NCBI GenBank assembly: GCA_026770585.1
Contig: MU647111.1
Coordinates: 133,161-149,442, forward strand
From: Baffinella frigidus
Lineage: Eukaryota > Cryptophyceae > Cryptomonadales > Baffinellaceae
DNA length: 16,282 nucleotides
Direction: 5' to 3'
Shown here one piece after another: positions 6,418 to 12,926 of this stretch. Below the pieces are notes generated by a model. The model did not search any database, was not told where the DNA came from, and was given only the letters and a program-made list of their open reading frames with translations. The translations under genes and the position numbers were made by a program. Each line of letters starts with the position of its first letter. Position 1 is the first letter of the stretch.

Positions 6418-6474
6418 AACAACAATTTCGCGTTTGCCGTGTTCCACGTCAACACGCCCTTACTCACACATCAA
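6418..6474 (+). CDS. Exon 12
   Basis: Acceptor GGCCTGGCAG (to 6417), donor CATCAA|GTGCTT, phase 0 both ends. It reads NNNFAFAVFHVNTPLLTHQ, in the same frame as exon 11 and joining exon 13 as LLTHQ-VFEAAGEGG. Codon third positions favour C/G. Short, so moderate confidence. Confidence 0.6.
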
Positions 6475-6870
6475 GTGCTTTGAGCGTTGCGCCAACCCCC
6501 CGAGTTGTACCAGGGGTCGCCGGAACACCTCCTCGAGACATCAACGGTCTCGCATGGTTTCAAAAGTTGACTTTTGGTTCCAGTGGCGTCAACTTTGGGG
6601 GTGTCGCGTCCGCAGGAGCAACCGCTTTCGCTCGAGCCGTCTTACTCCCACCAGGTCACGTCCACTGTCTCGTCCTGTCACCTCAACAGTCACCTTCACT
6701 GTCACGCCCAACAGCATTCTCTCTCTCTATCTATCTCTTTCTCATTCTCTCTCCCCCTCCCTCTCTGTATCTTTCTCGCTCTCTCCCTCCCTCGCTCTCT
6801 CTTTCCCTCTTTTCCTGGCCCGACTTGTTGTCGGCACTCACGCTCTGGCCGCCCACTCCCGAACTCGCCG
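6475..6870 (+). other. Intron 12, left part
   Basis: No exon supported. Contains an inverted pair AAAGTTGAC (6562-6570) and GTCAACTTT (about 6588-6596), repeated CACTGTC phrases, and the pyrimidine microsatellite listed next. Confidence 0.5.
6717..6811. repeat. Pyrimidine (CT) microsatellite
   Basis: About 95 bases of almost pure C/T: CTCTCTCTCTATCTATCT, then CTCCCTCC blocks. Simple sequence in intron 12. Confidence 0.92.
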
Positions 6871-6920
6871 TTGAGAGTTGAGGGTTCAGGGTTGAGAGTT
6901 TCGGGTTTGGGGTCTGGGTT
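6871..6920. repeat. Degenerate telomere-like tract (G-rich on plus)
   Basis: TTGAGAGTTGAGGGTTCAGG and further heptamers to GGGTTTGGGGTCTGGGTT. Decayed, mid-intron. Confidence 0.8.
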
Positions 6921-7136
6921 CCCGGCACGGCCGCACCTACCAGTGCGTCCCATGCCACGGTGCAGGGGGGTTGGAGTTACCCGCAACGTTTTGCAGGGCG
7001 GTTCCCCACGCGTTTCATTGCACAGAAAGTGTCAAAACGATGGAGCGTTGACTGCACGGCAAATGGGTTTTTTTTATACGATAGATAGATTGGGCATGGT
7101 ATTGATTTGATGTTTGATATTGGAGGTGGGGAGCAG

Positions 7137-7198
7137 GTGTTCGAGGCAGCTGGTGAGGGCGGCATGAAATGGCTTGAGCGCCTTGTCGAGGAGGAGGG
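7137..7198 (+). CDS. Exon 13, start of ankyrin region
   Basis: Acceptor GGGGAGCAG (to 7136), phase 0; leaves in phase 2 at GAGG|GTATTC. It reads VFEAAGEGGMKWLERLVEEE, then G completed by exon 14. 'FEAAGEGGMKWLERLVEEEG' has the second-helix form of an ankyrin repeat (A-x-x-G, W-L-x-x-L-V-x-x-G) and runs without a break into exon 14. The phase-2 join across a telomere-filled intron gives EEEG-FAVHMTDDYG, strong evidence that both splice sites are right. Confidence 0.85.
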
Positions 7199-7206
7199 GT
7201 ATTCGC

Positions 7207-7337
7207 CAAACCCTACACCCTGAACCCTAAATACTAAGTACGAAACCCTAAACCCTAAGACCTAAACCCTAAACCCTAAACCCTAAATGCTAAATGCTAA
7301 ATGCTAAATGCTAAATGTTCAATGCTAAACGGTGAAC
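7207..7337. repeat. Telomere-like array (C-rich) with AATGCTA sub-array
   Basis: CCCTAAA/CCCTGAA heptamers start nine bases after the exon 13 donor and change at about 7290 into five copies of AATGCTA (also period 7). The new 7-mer keeps the register, so it looks like mutation plus local amplification. Confidence 0.92.
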
Positions 7338-7410
7338 GGCACAGGTTTAGGGTTTAGGGTTTAGGGTTTAGGGTTTAGGGTTTACATGACGGACAACAAT
7401 CGTGCGAACG
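7329..7410 (+). pseudogene. Decayed exon 14 start interrupted by telomere repeats
   Basis: Left part AACGGTGAACGGCACAGGTTT matches AACGTTGACCGGAACAGATTT (acceptor and start of exon 14). Right part ACATGACGGACAACAATCG then TGCGAACG matches ACATGACGGATGACTACGG then GGCGACG of the exon. Between them the seven or so bases GCGGTGC are replaced by the TTTAGGG run. Confidence 0.68.
7345..7384. repeat. Pure TTTAGGG array in opposite orientation
   Basis: Nearly six perfect GGTTTAG units, the least diverged telomere repeat in the window, on the opposite strand from its left neighbour. It sits inside a degenerate copy of the exon 14 start. Confidence 0.93.
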
Positions 7411-7446
7411 CCAGTTTTCCGACTAGTCTTCAACCGGAACATCCTC

Positions 7447-7471
7447 TACCCTCAATCTCTAAACCCTGAAC
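7447..7471. repeat. Short telomere-like tract near exon 14 acceptor
   Basis: ACCCTCAATCTCTAAACCCT and GAACG, ending 14 bases before the acceptor AG. Confidence 0.65.
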
Positions 7472-7485
7472 GTTGACCGGAACAG

Positions 7486-7582
7486 ATTTGCGGTGCACAT
7501 GACGGATGACTACGGGGCGACGGCGCTGCACTATGCGGCAATCAATTCAAGACTCGAAATCATGCAGTGGCTTGTCACTGAG
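7486..7582 (+). CDS. Exon 14, ankyrin repeat
   Basis: Acceptor GACCGGAACAG (to 7485), phase 2 in and phase 0 out at ACTGAG|GTCCCT. It reads FAVHMTDDYG then ATALHYAAINSRLEIMQWLV then TE. This is a textbook ankyrin repeat: D-x-x-G-x-T-A-L-H-x-A-A, then helix 2 E-I-M-Q-W-L-V. The family role is protein-protein binding. It continues as LVTEGVGVNL into exon 15, matching the usual 33-residue period. A degenerate copy of its 5' end, broken by TTTAGGG repeats, lies at 7329-7410. Confidence 0.93.
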
Positions 7583-7764
7583 GTCCCTCCCTCCCTCCCA
7601 CCAACACCTGAGGGTTGTCCAAACGAAGGGTAGTGCTCGCACCTTGTGATGCAGCAAGAACGGGGCTTTGGGAGCGCACGGTCTGCGGGAACAGCGACCG
7701 GGGGGCAAGGGGGGGGGGTGCACCTCCCAGCAACACCCTGTCCTGGTGCCCTCTGTTCTTCGAT

Positions 7765-7815
7765 GGGGGCAGGGGGTGGGCGTTAACTTGGAGGACTCTG
7801 CGGGGTGCACTCTCC
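7765..7815 (+). pseudogene. Partial copy of exon 15 with its acceptor
   Basis: After CAG at 7770-7772 it reads GVGVNLEDSAGCT, identical in protein to the start of exon 15 (7875). Five of 39 bases differ and all five are synonymous (GTT/GTG, TTG/CTG, GAC/GAT, GGG/GGA, ACT/ACA). After these 13 codons the copy turns into pyrimidine-rich sequence that now serves as the tract before the true acceptor, and it has no donor. Either a recent gene-conversion-like duplicate or, less likely, a used alternative exon. Confidence 0.85.
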
Positions 7816-7874
7816 CGACCCTCACGCTTCTCCATCCCTGCTCGATCCCTGCCTGACACAGCTGTTCCTTGCAG

Positions 7875-7953
7875 GGGGTGGGCGTGAACCTGGAGGATTC
7901 TGCGGGATGCACACCCCTCGCGTGGCTCATCATGGCAAGAAACGTCGAATCTG
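7875..7953 (+). CDS. Exon 15, ankyrin repeat
   Basis: Acceptor GTTCCTTGCAG (to 7874), phase 0 in, phase 1 out at GAATCTG|GTCACC. It reads GVGVNLEDSAGCTPLAWLIM then ARNVES. Finger plus first helix of the next ankyrin repeat (V-N-x-x-D-x-x-G-x-T-P-L-A-W). A second copy of its first 13 codons plus acceptor sits 102 bases upstream (7773). The phase-1 join to exon 16 restores codon GGC (ES-G-KDKK). Confidence 0.92.
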
Positions 7954-8307
7954 GTCACCCCATTACTAGGAGTTGCCCCGAGTACAGTCAATCTAACGGC
8001 CCGAGGCGGGCTCGTCCTAGACTAGGTCCTCACACTACCCACCAGTCACTTGTGAAAGGCGTGGAATTTAGCTTGCTGGTAGGCCCTGCTGGACATAGCC
8101 TCTTAGGGGGGGGGGTCGCACCTGTGGAGGCTAGGTTTCACCAGGAGCTTTCGAGAGGTGATGCTTGCCCGAGGTGGCACCTCGTCCACGGTCGTGGACG
8201 ATCTTTCGAGAGGTGGTCGTGGGCGATCGAAGCTGCAGGCAGCGCGCGGTTGCGTGCGGCGCTCTCTGCACTGTGTGTACCAACAAGTTAACCCGGTGGA
8301 TCCGCAG
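7954..8307 (+). other. Intron 15
   Basis: No exon; exons 15 and 16 join in phase 1. Contains a poly-G run at 8107-8115, a direct repeat CTTTCGAGAGGTG (8148 and 8203), the hairpin CGTCCAC-GGTC-GTGGACG near 8180-8200 and a possible acceptor echo (AAGCTGCAGGCAGCG at 8230). Confidence 0.6.
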
Positions 8308-8360
8308 GCAAGGACAAGAAGCTGTGGTCCAAGGAAGCCCAGGCTGCCCACGCCTGGCTG
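8308..8360 (+). CDS. Exon 16, ankyrin second helix
   Basis: Acceptor GGATCCGCAG (to 8307), phase 1 in, phase 0 out at TGGCTG|GTACCC. It reads KDKKLWSKEAQAAHAWL, which with exon 17 makes AAHAWL-VKQGA, the usual second helix and turn of an ankyrin repeat. The repeat has an insertion of about ten basic residues between its two helices compared with the standard length. The donor merges into a telomere-like array. Confidence 0.88.
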
Positions 8361-8363
8361 GTA

Positions 8364-8436
8364 CCCAAACCCTACCCTAACTCAACCCTAACTAACCCTC
8401 AACTCTAACCATGAACCCAAAACCCGAATCCCTCAC
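8364..8436. repeat. Telomere-like tract at exon 16 donor
   Basis: GTACCCAAACCCTACCCTAA at the donor itself, then CTCAACCCTAACTAACCCTC and decaying units. Unit length drifts between 6 and 8. Confidence 0.85.
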
Positions 8437-8599
8437 CATAGTCCCTAGCGTGCCTCCCTGAAAAGCGTGCAACCTCTCGGCATCACACCCCCCTCCGGGC
8501 CTGTTTCATACACTAAGCCGGCCGTGTATGTATTGATAAAGGTCCATCTCTGCAATGCGGTGCCAAGTTATTAATAATGCCCCCCCCCCCCCGTGGCAG

Positions 8600-8647
8600 G
8601 TGAAGCAAGGGGCGGTAGCGCGCTACCTCCCCATGTTCCCCGCCACT
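8600..8647 (+). CDS. Exon 17, end of ankyrin region
   Basis: Acceptor CCCGTGGCAG (to 8599) follows a poly-C run. Phase 0. VKQGA completes the ankyrin repeat. From there the frame reads VARYLPMFPAT to a donor ACT|GTGTAA at 8647. A donor at 8614 (GCG|GTAGCG) would give just VKQGA, a five-codon exon, also phase 0. The longer form is preferred because very small exons are rare. The 8647 donor is present twice in a 21-bp tandem duplication. After this exon there is 3.2 kb without a confident exon. Confidence 0.68.
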
Positions 8648-8683
8648 GTGTAACGTCACTCCGCCACTGTGTAACGTCACTCC
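8641..8683. repeat. 21-bp tandem duplication over the exon 17 donor
   Basis: CGCCACTGTGTAACGTCACTC occurs twice in direct succession, so the ACT|GTGTAA donor is present twice, 21 bases apart. The spacing is a multiple of three, but the frame meets TAA right after the first donor. Confidence 0.92.
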
Positions 8684-9879
8684 GACGGAGACATGGGGCG
8701 TGTCCCCAGACCGCCACCGTCTCGCTCGCCGATTCGGGGCGGTGGGGGGTTCACTCTACATGTATCGATCTGCCGTCGCTCCCCTGTTGTAGAGCAGCCC
8801 CGCGGCTGCTCAGACCCGGCGGCGGGGCTGCGGAAAGCGGGCGGGGGTACATGTAGTGTTGCGGAGTATGCGGACAGCGTGTTGCAGTAGGGTGGGGGGG
8901 GGTCTTGTAAATAAAATTTGGGGAAGCTTGATTGATCAACTCCGCAAGGCTGGGGTTCCTCGATGATTGAAAAACACCCCTCCCCCCCAGGACCACCACA
9001 GGCAGGGTGCTAGGTATCGCCCTCCTGTCCACGGGTACCTTTATAGGCGTACGAGGCTCCCAACACACATATTTGGGGAGGGGGGTTGGACGGAGGAAAG
9101 CAGCGTGTTTTTACCACAAGATAAACGACCGCGGAAAGGCCAGAAGGCTCCCTGCAGAGAGAGACGTGATGGCAGACGCTCAAGTTTCCCAGAAGGGCAT
9201 GTATCAACGTCGGTCGCCGAGGTTCAGGAAAAGACGACTACCTCGCCCAACCCTTGAGGCGGATAGTCAAAGATGAGTGTGTGTCTCGGTTCTAGGGTTT
9301 ATGGTTTATGGTTTATGGTTTAGGGTTCTGCCTGCAGGCACCCCGGCGATATGTTTTCACAGTGTGAGAGTGTGTTTGCTGGTCAGACGAGCCGAACCGG
9401 GTGCGCAGTTGAGCACAGATCGCCCTCAAGACTGAGCCGTGGAGTTGTCGGGGTTGTCCCTACACACACACACACACCCTTGCATCTTTCCATGGGATCA
9501 ATGCCTGAGGACCGACACGGGGAACTCCTCCGTGTGAATGGGAACCTTGCTTTTTGAATAAATTGTCAAACACGACCGCTACGCGCCAGGAGGCGAGGTG
9601 GGACGAGACGCAAAGGCCATAGCAGGCCGCGACCACCCCTATGGGCGGGGGGGTGGAGGAGAAGGTCTCGCCCTCTAGGCCGAGCCAACAAACTCCAGGA
9701 CGAGCCACCTGCAGGGAAGCCCTGGACGGCGGGGGCGCGAGCGCTTGAAGAGCTCGCTCCTCTTCGAAGTCCCCAGCTTCGTACGATGTGGTGCCACAGT
9801 ATGCCGCTGTCCGGCGGACTTGTACTGGTGCCAGTTCTTGTCGTTGATGCGCAGCGCAGGGCGGAGGATGTGGCGATAT
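8648..9879 (+). other. Long intron 17, left part (no confident exon)
   Basis: Contains the hairpin GAGCAGCC-CCGC-GGCTGCTC (about 8791-8810), inverted CTACATGTA/TACATGTAG, poly-C before CAG at about 8980, and CA repeats at 9463-9476. Plus frame 9007-9276 and minus frames at 9460-9950 are open with moderate G/C-ending codons but show no recognisable family. Missing exons or the 5' end of a second gene could lie here. Confidence 0.4.
9292..9327. repeat. Telomere-like tract with TTTATGG units
   Basis: CTAGGGTTTATGGTTTATGG and further TTTATGG, TTTAGGG: four heptamers, G-rich strand on plus, mid-intron. Confidence 0.85.
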
Positions 9880-10109
9880 TTAGGTTCTTTAGGTTCTTCC
9901 CCAACATAGGCGGACACCGGAACGTATTTTGCAGAAAGGCCATGCTTCATTTCGGATCACATCAGGACAGGATTGCGGCAGGAACCTTCAGGTCCTTTAG
10001 GTTCTTCGAGCTCCCAACATAGGCGGACACGGAACTTGTTCAAAAGCTTAGGAAGAAAAGAGGGTGGAGAAGCAGGGCTTTTGCCTAGGAACATGATCTT
10101 TCGCCCCTT

Positions 10110-10186
10110 ATACCAAAAATCCGAGACCACATTTGTGAAACAGCATTGAAAGGTCCTCCACAAACGTGTTTTCACATTTTTGGTAT
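10110..10186. repeat. Nested inverted repeat, 77 bp
   Basis: Outer arms ATACCAAAAAT and ATTTTTGGTAT (perfect 11 bp); inner arms TGTGAAA and TTTCACA. Could be a small foldback element or a structured RNA segment. Confidence 0.8.
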
Positions 10187-10321
10187 GAAAGGTGGAACCA
10201 CACGAGGCTGACACGCCAGAGCCGAGGAAGGGGTAAGCTTTTAAAGGCCTATGATGCCCCTTTCGATTTTGCACCAGGACGTGACGCCCGTGAAGTCATT
10301 TATGAGTTTTTAAAAAAGAAT

Positions 10322-10372
10322 CGTGATGGGTCCGAGGACTCATCACGTCCGTTAGAAGGACTCATCACGTCC
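10322..10372. repeat. Hairpin plus direct repeat
   Basis: CGTGATGGGTCC-GA-GGACTCATCACG forms a 12-bp stem with one G-T pair; then GGACTCATCACGTCC recurs at 10358-10372. Confidence 0.85.
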
Positions 10373-10520
10373 TTTCGATGGATAAATGCGCCCCTTTCTC
10401 GTCAAATCTTGTGCACGTCCTTCCTGGACACGTTGCTGACAGAAAAAGGATTCAAAATATTGTGAACGTGACAGCTTCCTCAACACCCAGGGGCGCCACC
10501 TCGGCCACTTTTGGCAAAAG

Positions 10521-10548
10521 TTCAACCCGCCCGTATGGGCGGGTTGAA
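10521..10548. repeat. Perfect 12-bp hairpin
   Basis: TTCAACCCGCCC, loop GTAT, GGGCGGGTTGAA. It resembles a bacterial terminator in shape, but in this eukaryotic intron setting that role is not expected. Confidence 0.93.
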
Positions 10549-10579
10549 ATATTTTCCCCCTTCCTCCAGTCTGGCGTGG

Positions 10580-10736
10580 TACCCATGCGAACAGAATAAA
10601 AGGGACTTTTAAAGTTTTGTGGGGAAATGGTCACGTGTCGCGCGCCTCCGCGGCGGGACCTGTGTAAAGTCGCTGCGTTTCATCTGAAAATTACTGCACA
10701 CGTTTATAATCGACATTTATTCTGTTCGCATAGGTA
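10580..10736. repeat. 21-bp inverted repeats flanking 115 bp
   Basis: TACCCATGCGAACAGAATAAA minus its first base at 10581-10600 is the complement of 10716-10735 with one difference; the core ATGCGAACAGAATAAA is perfect (16 bp). Possible termini of a 157-bp miniature element. Confidence 0.72.
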
Positions 10737-11450
10737 GCCTCGTGTGGAAGGCCCTCAAAACGAGGATTCGCGGCGTTTCCTGGTCCCGAGGCGGGCCCGT
10801 CGGGCGCTCGATTGGGTGTAACTTTCGACCCCCTTGGCTCATTTCACTTTTATCGACGGTTCTGGAATCCTCAAAAGGTCCTCTTCAAATCCGCTGCATG
10901 AATCTGGGGCATCAGAGGCCCGAAAACATACTCAAAATACGACTCCCCCAAAACCACCGCATCTGGTTTTGCTCACCCTTCCACCGCTCCACGCAAAAAC
11001 CTTGTCCCAACAGAGATGCTTAGGTTTTTAAGGCCTACACCTTTGTGAGATATTTTTGTTGGTTTAAGCTGGGGCGAAAAAGTTTGAGCCATCATAGTCC
11101 GTGACATTGGAGCCATTTCTGACACTTATTGACACTTATTGACTTTATTCGAAAGTGAATTACACGGTGCAAGAATTGAGGCGAGATTAGGAAAAGATCT
11201 GGGAACTGGTCCTTTAGGTCCTTTAGGTTTTAAATGCTCCCAACATATGCCAACGACACGCCGTTCCGTAGAAGGGATCTGCAGAGAAAGCATTTTTGCT
11301 TTCGGATCGCGTTTAGCTCTGGGATACAGGGCGGTTCTGTTGGGGTGGGTGAAGGTATGCGATATCGCTCCCATGCTCACTTACACGCACCGAACCCAAG
11401 TCAGCTTCCTTTGAGGCTCATGGTATCCCATGGTTGAAGTTTGAGAGCTT

Positions 11451-11855
11451 CAATCACGAATACCCTGTCCTTTCCTTTAGCGAATTTCCTGCTAAATAAC
11501 CTGTTTGTGCTTCTCCAAAAGAAAACCTGAATTTTGCCTGTCATTCAAGTCATCACATTCTTTTTTCTTCAAGACCGGTTTCCTGAAATCTTCCAGAGAT
11601 TCCGGGATGCGCGCGCCAGTGACAATTGACTCCTTGCGGGGAAAGTACGGCAGCGTGGGGGGGTCAGAAGGCGGGGAGCTTGGATATTATGGTGAGGGTG
11701 AAGAGGAGAAGGTGGTCGGCTGCTGGCAGGCAAGTTCCCCCCTGCAATTCAGGGTTTTGCGATGGGATCCGGGGTGTGGGGTTGCAAGGTCCACGGCCGG
11801 TTGCGGAGTACGGCGTGGTGGCGGCTGTGCTCAACCGATTCTCCCCCGGAAGCAG
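11451..11855 (+). other. Intron 17, right end
   Basis: Returns to GC-rich sequence. Plus frames from 11505 and 11626 are open into the exon 18 candidate region, but no internal part is convincingly coding. Confidence 0.4.
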
Positions 11856-11896
11856 GACTACATGCACTACCTTGAAAGTGTCGAGGCCGTCGGTTG
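11856..11896 (+). CDS. Exon 18 (weak candidate)
   Basis: Acceptor CCGGAAGCAG (to 11855); reads DYMHYLESVEAVG then W completed at the donor TTG|GTGGTG (phase 0 in, phase 2 out). It is included because it supplies the phase change needed between exon 17 (ends 0) and exon 19 (starts 2), and because its composition is protein-like. The frame is open to both sides. Other exons may exist in the long gap; this one is the best I find. Confidence 0.38.
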
Positions 11897-12259
11897 GTGG
11901 TGAGCACCCCTGGTCCTCCCCTCAGTCCCGCCTGGCCGTGAACTCTCTGTAGACACAGGAACCTGGAGGGGACTGATGCTGCGCAACATCACTATTTTAC
12001 TGTGTATTGTTTTCTCCATAAGTTCAAAGTCCAACCCCGACAGCAACACCTCGATCCTCAGACAAGAACCCTCACGCCCCTGCAGCTGAAACTCTGACGG
12101 GGAATATCCTACCGTGAGACCGTAGTTCGCAGAGGATTTGGCAAGGTGCACAACCGACCAGCGAGGTTGCAAGCCACCCCCGAAACACAGGGAAACGCAG
12201 TCGGCGTCCGCCACCCCGGATCGAAGCCCTCAAGGCTTTCGGGTTTGGATGGCGGGCAG
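11897..12259 (+). other. Intron 18
   Basis: Nothing distinctive. The frame of exon 19 stays open leftward to 12138, so an earlier acceptor (for example CACAG at about 12190) cannot be excluded. Confidence 0.4.
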
Positions 12260-12335
12260 GATGGTGACGGATCAGCGCAAGCTGCGGATCTACACGCGCG
12301 GAGACCGCTTCGCCGTTGGCCTTTATAAGCTCATG
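12260..12335 (+). CDS. Exon 19, basic linker and start of first membrane segment
   Basis: Acceptor GGCGGGCAG (to 12259), phase 2 in, phase 0 out at CTCATG|GTGCAC. It reads MVTDQRKLRIYTRGDRFAVG then LYKLM. Strong codon bias (CTG CGG ATC TAC ACG CGC). The basic segment followed by FAVGLYKLM-VNVAVGVCV (with exon 20) gives about 18 uncharged residues broken only by one Lys, a possible first membrane span with a positive cytosolic flank. No conserved channel motif recognised. Confidence 0.78.
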
Positions 12336-12376
12336 GTGCACACGCCCATCTCCCGGTTGCAAGACCACCCAGAAGA

Positions 12377-12461
12377 GAACCAAATCGAAGCATGGCAAAA
12401 GTTGATTTCCCCTGCAGGGGAAATCGAATCCTGCAGGGGAAATCAAATATTGCTTTGGTTC
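12377..12461. repeat. Nested palindromic element in intron 19
   Basis: Arms TTGATTTCCCCTGCAGG (12402-12418) and CCTGCAGGGGAAATCAA (12430-12446) are perfect 17-bp complements. 12404-12425 is on its own a perfect 22-bp palindrome centred on CTGCAG, so two competing folds exist. Outer arms GAACCAAA (12377) and TTTGGTTC (12454) extend it, with AGCA/TGCT inside after a five-base offset. Confidence 0.9.
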
Positions 12462-12770
12462 ACTGCTGGTGGCTGGTGGATAGCATGGAACTGTGTTAGA
12501 TGCAGTGTAGCGACGAGCCATATCTTGAGGTGGGGTGTACAGAATCTATCGTTCCTCTTCTCGCTCTATGTTACAAACCGGAAGATAGATCCTTCAACAG
12601 GGACTGAAGCGCTTTCAGAATGACGGCCGGCAGCGTTGATGGTCCTGGCGATTTGTCGGCTGTTGGAACAACTCAATTGGTTGGTGGTCGTGAGAGACCA
12701 TCTGCACCGAGCGACAACGTTGGTGTCTCCTGGTTCACGGACAACTAATTCATGATATGTTCATGGATCT
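12462..12770 (+). other. Intron 19, right part
   Basis: No exon, no clear repeat; ordinary intron sequence up to the telomere-like array at 12771. Confidence 0.5.
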
Positions 12771-12841
12771 CAAACCCTCAACCCTCAACCCCAAACCCTC
12801 AAACCTAAACCCTAAACCCTAAAACCTAAACCCTAAACCAG
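12771..12841. repeat. Telomere-like array forming the exon 20 acceptor
   Basis: CAAACCCTCAACCCTCAACC then CCTAAA heptamers ending CCTAAACCAG, where the last AG is the splice acceptor. Confidence 0.93.
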
Positions 12842-12926
12842 GTGAATGTCGCGGTGGGGGTGTGCGTGCGCTCGCTCAACACTTGCCAGGCGACTGACCA
12901 AGACAAGACCTTCGGGCCCTCCAACG
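12842..12926 (+). CDS. Exon 20, membrane segment and loop
   Basis: The acceptor CTAAACCAG (to 12841) is the end of a telomere-like array. Phase 0 in, phase 1 out at TCCAACG|GTTCGG. It reads VNVAVGVCVRSLNTCQATDQ then DKTFGPSN. The hydrophobic start joins exon 19; the rest is a polar loop with two cysteines, suitable for the non-cytosolic side. The phase-1 join restores GGG (N-G-FVDSIL). Confidence 0.8.

Larger units (their letters stand above)
9880..11450. mobile_element. Insertion-like AT-richer block with internal repeats
   Basis: Base composition falls clearly here and coding-type bias disappears. Three related segments (9884-9960, 9985-10050, 11207-11320) share CTTTAGGTTCTTTAGGTT-like 9-mers followed by CCCAACATAGGCGGACAC or a variant. 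It also contains several strong hairpins and a 21-bp inverted pair. No transposase recognised; a plus frame (10166-10465) and minus frames are open without known motifs. Best read as one or more non-autonomous insertions. Confidence 0.5.

Noticed and set aside
9007-9276. Plus-strand 89-codon frame ending RPTLEADSQR
   Set aside because: Basic, low-complexity composition without domain signal; phase does not help the gene model. Could hide an exon but not supportable.
9566-9950. Overlapping minus-strand frames of 91 and 125 codons
   Set aside because: Moderately G/C-ending codons, but the two frames compete over the same bases, neither has a recognisable motif, and their starts lie in repeat modules.
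10322-10347. Hammerhead ribozyme
   Set aside because: Stem II-like TCC-GA-GGAC is present, but the conserved GAAA and CTGATGA core are missing.
10521-10548. Rho-independent terminator
   Set aside because: Perfect GC-rich stem, but the stretch after it (ATATTTTCCCCC) is not a U-run and the setting is eukaryotic.
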